The position numbers and the translations under genes were made by a program. The notes under the pieces are model-generated. The model was not told the DNA's origin. It made no database searches and worked only from the letters and a program-made list of their open reading frames with translations. Positions 1-4,500 of a stretch of DNA of 6,814 nucleotides are shown piece by piece. Every line of letters starts with the position of its first letter. The first letter of the stretch is position 1. Source of the stretch: Candidatus Heimdallarchaeota archaeon (GTDB lineage Archaea > Asgardarchaeota > Heimdallarchaeia > JABLTI01). Location of the stretch: the NCBI GenBank assembly GCA_030667035.1, contig DAOUWQ010000076.1, positions 1 through 6,814 on the forward strand. The letters are read 5' to 3'.

Positions 1-295
1 CCATTACATTGGGATCAGGGACAGTAACAATATGATTCTTTATTATCTTCTTTGTTTCATTGAACCAGAATTCAGAAGTTTGGTTTAAAGCTTGGCCTTT
101 GTAAGGAATGCCTTGACTTAAAATTACATCAAATGCAGATATACGATCAGAAGTTACGAGTATTATTTTATCTTCATGGAAATACAATTCTCGAACTTTT
201 CCACTTTTCTTTTGACCGTAACCATCGAGATTAATATCTAAGAGAGTATTTGGCATCTGTTCTTGTATCATTGTAATTAGTTTTTCTTTATCCAT
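1..295 (-). CDS. purC: Phosphoribosylaminoimidazole-succinocarboxamide synthase (SAICAR synthetase), N-terminal part, cut by the window edge
   Basis: PurC joins CAIR and L-aspartate with ATP to make SAICAR in cytosolic de novo purine synthesis. Only the first 98 codons are present; the rest lies beyond the left edge, so this is not a broken gene. Recognisable family blocks are SGKVRELY at residues 31-38 (nucleotide-binding loop), TSDRISAFD at 48-56, and IPYKGQALNQTSEFWF at 63-78. They match the ADE1-like form of PurC rather than the short E. coli form, which lacks the TDRISAFD block. The ATG at 293-295 is chosen because AGGAG (complement of 305-309) sits 9 nt upstream and the conserved domain begins about 25 residues later. 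The gene is divergent from the DUF438 gene, with 190 nt between the starts. A perfect inverted repeat lies 34-53 nt upstream of the start. I could not assign a convincing TATA box. Product identity is secure from the motifs. Confidence 0.93.
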   Translation of the reverse strand, partial: MDKEKLITMIQEQMPNTLLDINLDGYGQKKSGKVRELYFHEDKIILVTSDRISAFDVILSQGIPYKGQALNQTSEFWFNETKKIIKNHIVTVPDPNVM

Positions 296-328
296 CTAAC
301 TTAACTCCTGAATTATTTATGGAACGTT

Positions 329-348
329 ATTCTAATGGTAATTAGAAT
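329..348. repeat. Perfect 8+8 inverted repeat upstream of purC, operator-like
   Basis: ATTCTAAT (329-336), spacer GGTA, ATTAGAAT (341-348). The arms are fully complementary. The repeat lies 34-53 nt upstream of the purC start codon and outside its SD site, about 70 nt from the TATA box of the divergent gene. The position fits either a dimeric regulator site at the purC promoter or a weak AT-rich hairpin in a purC leader. No regulator can be named from the sequence. Confidence 0.4.
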
Positions 349-417
349 TTTACTGTTAAAACGCTTTTTTGTCTTTCACTTTACAAACTACTTATGAACG
401 GCTATTCCTATCTAAGA

Positions 418-427
418 TTATAAATAA
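418..427 (+). promoter_or_regulatory. Archaeal-type TATA box for the DUF438-hemerythrin-PAS gene
   Basis: TTATAAATAA fits the archaeal TATA consensus. A start site about 26 nt past its centre would fall near 448-450, leaving a leader of about 37 nt. That leader contains GAGGGA (474-479), an SD-like site 6 nt before the GTG start at 486. The core is nearly symmetric, so it could also fire toward purC with a leader over 100 nt; this is less likely. Confidence 0.5.
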
Positions 428-485
428 CTAAGGTTTAATTGTTGTCGATTAGTGTTTAATCCGACACATAGTCGAGGGATAATAA

Positions 486-1721
486 GTGAAAGAAAAAAAA
501 GAAGATCTGAAAAAACTCATTGAGGGCTTGAATGAAGGAATGGACCCAGAAAAGGCCAAAGAAGATTTCAAAGAGCTCATCAAAGATACTGGACCAGATG
601 ACTTAGCAAAAGCAGAGGAAGAGCTTGTCAAAGAGGGGATGCCTCGTGAGAATTTGAACAAACTATGTGATGTTCATCTTGCAGTTTTCAAAGAGGACCT
701 CGATAATAAGGGTATTATCGTTCCTTTAGGTCACCCAATCAATATTTTGATGGAAGAACACCGGATGGTGTTAGAATTTGCGGAGAAATTGAACCGTACT
801 TCTATAGCCATTGCAAAGAATCCGAAGAAGAAATTCGAAGCAATTCAAGATGAAATTAAGGTTTTGAAAGATATTGCTCACCACTTCAAAGAAGCAATAA
901 AGCATTACCTTCGTGAAGAGAATGTTCTCTTTCCTTATATTGAAAAACATGGTTTAACAGAACCACCCGCCCAGATGTGGATCGATCATGATAAAATAAG
1001 AGGTTTGGAAAAAGATCTCTTTGCATTAGCAGATTCCACTGAAGACAAATCAACAAAGTATGATGATTTCACCAGCAAGTTATTGAAAACCGTTGGGGCT
1101 CTTGCAGGAATGCTCACAACACACTTTTTCAAAGAAAATAATATCCTCTTTCCGGCAGCTTTGAGGTTGATTTCACAAGCAGAGTGGAGAGATATTCGAA
1201 AAGAGTTTGATGAAATCGGTTATTGTTGTTTTACTCCAGATGAATCAACAAAAGCATTTGTAGTAGTAGATGAAGAAGAAGGAAAAGAAGACAAAATACC
1301 TGAGGAAATAATGATGGATGGAATGATTGAGTTTGAGACAGGCCCATTGCCAATAAGTTTGATTGAACCATTGCTCAATGCTTTGCCAATTGACATAACC
1401 TTTGTTGACCATGAAGATATGGTTAGATATTTCAGCAAAGGCGATGAGCGAATTTTTGTGAGAACAAAAGCAATTATAGGTCGTAGCGTTATCAATTGCC
1501 ACCCAGAAAAGAGTTACAGTATTGTGAAACAAATTTTAGACGACTTTCGATCTGGCAAAAGAAAAAAGGCTGAATTTTGGATTAATTTGGATGGCACTGT
1601 AATCCACATCAGATATTTTGCTATTCTTGATAAAGCAGGCAAATATCTAGGGTGCATAGAGGCATCACAAGATATTACCGAAATCCAAAAATTAGAAGGA
1701 CAGAAACGCCTTCTTGACTAA
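486..1721 (+). CDS. DUF438-hemerythrin (HHE)-PAS domain protein, putative redox/gas sensor
   Basis: This 411-residue soluble protein has three domains. Residues 1-75 are the DUF438 helical region, ending in the typical GMPRENLNKLCDVHL block. Residues 80-230 are a hemerythrin-like four-helix bundle with likely di-iron ligands: H83 or H92, H140 with E144 (HxxxE), H168, and H213 with E217 (HxxxE). Residues 285-411 are a PAS domain with DITFVD (303-308), VRYFSKG (313-319), NCHP (337-340), AEFWINL (362-368) and a closing QDITEI (395-400). An acidic linker (about 251-283) joins the last two. The GTG start is supported by GAGGGA 6 nt upstream and by good alignment of the N-terminus with the family. 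There is no signal peptide, membrane segment, kinase, HTH or GGDEF domain, so any output must act through a partner. Members occur in archaea and anaerobic bacteria. Sensing of O2, NO or redox state is inferred from the domains. The architecture is secure; the function is not. Confidence 0.9.
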   Translation: MKEKKEDLKKLIEGLNEGMDPEKAKEDFKELIKDTGPDDLAKAEEELVKEGMPRENLNKLCDVHLAVFKEDLDNKGIIVPLGHPINILMEEHRMVLEFAEKLNRTSIAIAKNPKKKFEAIQDEIKVLKDIAHHFKEAIKHYLREENVLFPYIEKHGLTEPPAQMWIDHDKIRGLEKDLFALADSTEDKSTKYDDFTSKLLKTVGALAGMLTTHFFKENNILFPAALRLISQAEWRDIRKEFDEIGYCCFTPDESTKAFVVVDEEEGKEDKIPEEIMMDGMIEFETGPLPISLIEPLLNALPIDITFVDHEDMVRYFSKGDERIFVRTKAIIGRSVINCHPEKSYSIVKQILDDFRSGKRKKAEFWINLDGTVIHIRYFAILDKAGKYLGCIEASQDITEIQKLEGQKRLLD

Positions 1722-1739
1722 ATAATTTATACTACAAAT

Positions 1740-1776
1740 GGCAGTTTCTTACAAACTGCCCCTCTCTAATTTTTTT
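1740..1776. terminator. Hairpin and T-tract between convergent genes
   Basis: GGCAGTTT (1740-1747), loop CTTAC, AAACTGCC (1753-1760) form a perfect 8-bp stem. On the plus strand, seven T's follow at 1770-1776 after a 9-nt gap. The plus gene ends 18 nt before the hairpin. The last codons and TAA stop (1749-1751) of the minus gene lie inside it. It probably ends the plus transcript; the minus direction lacks a close T-run. Confidence 0.5.
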
Positions 1777-2786
1777 AAAGCATCAATTACTTCATCAGAT
1801 TGAGGTGGAGTAAGTGATTTACCATCTAAAGTTATACCTTGTTTTTGCGAAACTATTTTGCCGACAGCATTAATTGGTACATCTGCAGTAGATTCTTTTA
1901 CGATATTCTTTGCTTTTTCTAGAGATGCAACCACTAGTAATGTACCAGAAGAAATAACCTTCAATGGGTTAACTTCTAATAACTCACAAACTTCTTTGGT
2001 TTCCTTTGTAAGCGGGAATTTTTCCTCGGTTAATTCCAAACCGTAATTTTCTGCAGCAATAGTTTCAAAAGCAGCACCCAGAATCCCACCTTCTGTTGCA
2101 TCATGCATTAACCCAGGTTGATACTTTTTATTTATCATTAGAGCACTATCGGATACAGAAATGTTTTCACCTAATTTCATCAACCTACTTAGTTTTTGTT
2201 CTCCAAACACTTCTTTCAGCTGTTCATATCCTTCGGAGGCAATAATACTCATCCCCTCTTTTGTACACCAACCAACACAGAGCATGACATCCCCTTCTTG
2301 GATCTTACGAGTTACATAAAAATCCGCTGGAACAAAACCTATCATTGCTCCTGAAACAATTGGAGTATTTACAGAAGAGGATATTTCCGTGTGACCTCCA
2401 AGAATAGTTATTTTTTGCTTGACACACTCAGAATCTATTCCATCTTGAATATTCTGAACTTCTTCCTTTGTAGTTCCAATAGGCAAAATAATTGTTGAAT
2501 TAAAAGCATAAGGAAGAGCACCACTTGTAACTATATCGTTTGAATTTACCAAAACTGCATATCTACCTGGATCAGGAGTAGGAAAAGTGATTGGATCCGT
2601 TTTGTAAACAACAAGAGCATCTTCTCGAGACTGATAGAACTCTTGTGCTCTTTTTATTGCTAACTGGTAATTAAAAACAGCAACATCACAACCAGCTTTC
2701 GGGCCCTGAATTACACCATCAGCTTGGAATCCAGTCTTTGTTACTAATTCTTTTAGCAAGTCCCAAGGCAGTTTCCCTTCTTTCAT
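1749..2786 (-). CDS. AIR synthase-related (HypE-like) ATP-binding protein, function unassigned
   Basis: This belongs to the PurM/HypE/SelD/ThiL superfamily, whose dimeric cytosolic enzymes use ATP to activate an acyl-type oxygen. Numbered from the GTG at 2798 (four residues longer), it shows GKLPWDLL (8-15), the GP-x-AGCDVAVF segment (32-42, usually G-x-DAAV), TDPIT (67-71), NSNDIV (85-90), ILGGHTEIS (132-140), then the C-terminal AIRS domain with MHDATEGGI (231-239). The order and spacing most resemble HypE-like proteins. However, the C-terminus ends LERGSL with no terminal Cys, which HypE needs to carry the carbamoyl/cyano group, and there is no N-terminal Cys/Sec motif as in SelD. I prefer ATG 2786 (345 aa) because AAGGTG lies 9 nt upstream, whereas the GTG at 2798 overlaps that SD. 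It has a TATA-like promoter of its own and follows the radical SAM gene in the same direction, 90 nt away. It is sometimes annotated as hydrogenase maturation factor; I would not transfer that. Confidence 0.85.
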   Translation of the reverse strand: MKEGKLPWDLLKELVTKTGFQADGVIQGPKAGCDVAVFNYQLAIKRAQEFYQSREDALVVYKTDPITFPTPDPGRYAVLVNSNDIVTSGALPYAFNSTIILPIGTTKEEVQNIQDGIDSECVKQKITILGGHTEISSSVNTPIVSGAMIGFVPADFYVTRKIQEGDVMLCVGWCTKEGMSIIASEGYEQLKEVFGEQKLSRLMKLGENISVSDSALMINKKYQPGLMHDATEGGILGAAFETIAAENYGLELTEEKFPLTKETKEVCELLEVNPLKVISSGTLLVVASLEKAKNIVKESTADVPINAVGKIVSQKQGITLDGKSLTPPQSDEVIDALKKLERGSL

Positions 2787-2830
2787 TTGCTTACACACCT
2801 TCTAAATGGAAACAACAACGATAATCGCAT

Positions 2831-2845
2831 CTTAAAAATATATTC
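2831..2845 (-). promoter_or_regulatory. TATA-like element for the AIR synthase-related gene
   Basis: Read on the minus strand, AATATATTTTTAAG lies about 50 nt before the ATG at 2786. A start site some 26 nt downstream would fall near 2812, leaving a short leader that includes the AAGGTG SD site. The match is AT-rich but not an ideal TATA box, so the call is tentative. It would make the gene at least partly independent of the radical SAM gene. Confidence 0.35.
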
Positions 2846-2846
2846 C

Positions 2847-2877
2847 AAATAAAGAGCAAAAAGCTATTTCTAGCTTT
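2847..2877 (-). terminator. Hairpin terminator after the radical SAM gene
   Basis: On the minus strand AAAGCTA, loop GAAA (a GNRA-type tetraloop), TAGCTTT form a 7-bp stem (2860-2877) starting at the TGA stop region. It is followed by TT, GCTC and then TTTATTT. This suggests a separate 3' end for the radical SAM mRNA before the promoter of the next gene. The U-tract is interrupted, so termination may be partial. Confidence 0.4.
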
Positions 2878-4280
2878 CACCCATGTAAATCTTCAGGAAG
2901 CAACTCATATGGATGTTCAAGTATTAATTTATTAAATAACGTCGGTATACGAGCAATGTTGTGTTTAATCACTGTCCAGTTCTTCTGTTTGATAAATTTA
3001 CGAATAATACGAACATATCTACCAGGATTTAAGAATGGAGAATTAATTTGATTTTCAGCTACTAATGCCAAATCTAACAACTCTTGGGTTGTATAAGTTG
3101 TTGTACCAAATTTTTTATCATTATAGGTATAGAAATGATTGGAGGTTAGCTGACCGTTTTCTACTGCTTCCGCCCACATTTCAGAGCCTTTCAGATATTG
3201 GAAGGGAAATGCTTGAGCAAAATCAAGTTTTGAATTTTTGCAGTAATTGATATCATGCCATATTTCTGCTGGCTTTTCGGTAGGAGCGCCTATAATAAAC
3301 GAAGCAATAATGATAAAATTATACTTTTCTCCTAACTCAAATGCTTGATCAAGTTTTTCTCGCCATATATGTGATGGGAAGCTTGTTTTACGATACATTT
3401 CGACAAAACGTGGCACCACTGTTTCTAGACCAATTTGTATACCACTCAACCCAGCGCGTCTCATTAACTTTGCACCCTGTTCGTTAATATGATCTGCACG
3501 AGCTAAAGCCCAGAAAGGAATATCTAAACCTTCTTTTATTTTCATTTTAAGGATTTTCTGAATATATTTTGAATTAAATTTCAAGCTATCATCAATGACT
3601 ATGATGTTTTCATACTTCAATTCATGCTGAATAATCGCTATTTCTTCTATTATCTTTTCGGGGCTTTTCTGCCGATAGTTCATTGACAACTCTGTTCGTG
3701 TACAAAAACGACATTTTCTCCATGGGCAACCACGAACCCATTTCATAGTTGCTGAATCGCCCATATGAATTCCAGAAAGTTCGTTATATGCGATATGTCT
3801 CACATGGGAACGATCAGGCAAAGGAACTAAGTCTAGATCATTTACACAACCTAAATCATAGAATTTCTTTTCGGGATTCTTAATGATATTTACTATCTCA
3901 AGATCAGCTTCACCAGATACAGCATAATCAATCGCTTCACATTCAGAAAAGATTTGCTCTTTTTGCAAAGTAGGGTGAGGACCACCGACAATAGTAATAA
4001 TATTTGGGTTGATTTTTTTCGCCATTCGTAATATTGAATAAACTATTTCACGAAATGGTGATAAAGTGGTTGTACCAATATGAGTGAAATTATTCTGAAT
4101 CAAATAGTTAGCCAATTTTTTGGGAGACCATCCTTCTGCTGCAATATCTACAACAGATACTTTGATCCCTTCATTTTTCAAGGCACTTGCTAATATCAGT
4201 ACTCCTAGTGGCTGACAGAATCTATCAATAACACCCCATTGAAATGGGGGGTGGATTAGTAAAACATTTTCTTCGCTCAT
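2877..4280 (-). CDS. B12-binding-domain radical SAM protein, substrate unknown
   Basis: This 467-residue soluble protein has the class B layout. An N-terminal cobalamin-binding Rossmann-like domain (about 4-135) contains LLIHPP (7-12), PLGVLILASAL (24-34), GGPHPT (99-104) and SGEAD (122-126). A radical SAM TIM barrel (about 178-375) contains RGCPWRKCRFC (183-193), IDDSL (229-233), GIQIGLET (280-287) and SFIIGAPTE (327-335). A C-terminal extension of about 90 residues follows. C185, C190 and C193 should hold the 4Fe-4S cluster that cleaves SAM. Their spacing is CX4CX2C, one residue longer than the usual CX3CX2C. The DxHxxG motif is absent: the matching stretch is DIAAEG (45-50), so any cobalamin would be bound without that His, as in many methylating or ring-rearranging members. 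The ATG at 4280 fits the motif start and lies just downstream of a strong TATA box, with no good SD site. Family assignment is firm. The reaction (methylation of RNA, lipid, peptide or natural product) cannot be told. Confidence 0.9.
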   Translation of the reverse strand: MSEENVLLIHPPFQWGVIDRFCQPLGVLILASALKNEGIKVSVVDIAAEGWSPKKLANYLIQNNFTHIGTTTLSPFREIVYSILRMAKKINPNIITIVGGPHPTLQKEQIFSECEAIDYAVSGEADLEIVNIIKNPEKKFYDLGCVNDLDLVPLPDRSHVRHIAYNELSGIHMGDSATMKWVRGCPWRKCRFCTRTELSMNYRQKSPEKIIEEIAIIQHELKYENIIVIDDSLKFNSKYIQKILKMKIKEGLDIPFWALARADHINEQGAKLMRRAGLSGIQIGLETVVPRFVEMYRKTSFPSHIWREKLDQAFELGEKYNFIIIASFIIGAPTEKPAEIWHDINYCKNSKLDFAQAFPFQYLKGSEMWAEAVENGQLTSNHFYTYNDKKFGTTTYTTQELLDLALVAENQINSPFLNPGRYVRIIRKFIKQKNWTVIKHNIARIPTLFNKLILEHPYELLPEDLHG

Positions 4281-4298
4281 CGTTGAAACCCACTCGAA

Positions 4299-4306
4299 TA
4301 TTTATA
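4299..4306 (-). promoter_or_regulatory. TATA box of the radical SAM gene, leaderless or nearly so
   Basis: On the minus strand TATAAATA, in the context TCTATAAATATTC, is a near-ideal archaeal TATA box. Its centre is about 22 nt upstream of the A of the start codon at 4280, which places transcription start at or next to the ATG. The absence of a clear SD site before this gene agrees with a leaderless mRNA. Confidence 0.6.
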
Positions 4307-4434
4307 GATTCAATGACTTGTACATATCAATAAAAGTATTGTTAATAATCTCTTGTTTAATTGGAACGTTTAGTGGGTATTCATTTTCAATGGATACAAC
4401 AGATATAGAAAGAGATGAAGAAATCAAAGAATCT

Positions 4435-4492
4435 AAAAAATAGTTTTTTTGATGTAAAAGAGAAGTAATAATAGGAGAGTATCTCCTATTAT
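4435..4492 (-). terminator. Strong hairpin and T-rich terminator after the ABC exporter operon
   Basis: ATAATAGGAGA (4468-4478), loop GTA, TCTCCTATTAT (4482-4492) form a perfect 11-bp stem starting 8 nt past the ABC gene's TAG stop. On the minus strand it is followed by a pyrimidine-rich tract (TACTTCTCTTTTAC) and then T6 at 4440-4435. The layout suits termination of the minus-strand exporter operon. A T7 run at 4444-4450 on the plus strand could end transcription from the other side. Confidence 0.6.
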
Positions 4493-4500
4493 CTGAGAAT

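Noticed and set aside
312..321. CATAAATAA on the minus strand as the purC TATA box
   Set aside because: It is only about 20 nt from the start codon and abuts the SD site, so transcription would begin inside the coding region and omit that SD.
1220..1532. Minus-strand open frames of 91 and 95 codons inside the DUF438 gene
   Set aside because: They are antisense shadows of a well-conserved PAS-domain coding region, with no recognisable domains and no start signals. The same applies to the plus-strand frames inside the radical SAM, AIRS-like and ABC genes.
1749..2786. PurM (AIR synthase proper), given purC in the same window
   Set aside because: The motifs (TDPIT, NSNDIV, HDATEGG) are HypE-like, and PurM's typical GVDGVGTK segment is absent. 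The gene is also separated from purC by another gene on the opposite strand, so no purine operon is formed.
2787..2798. GTG at 2798 as start of the AIR synthase-related gene
   Set aside because: It would leave no room for an SD site, since AGAAG abuts the GTG. The ATG at 2786 has AAGGTG at a normal 9-nt spacing. The four-residue difference does not affect the product.
2819..2827. CGAT-A-ATCG symmetry near the AIRS-like promoter as an operator
   Set aside because: Only 4 bp per arm, which is expected by chance in a window this size.
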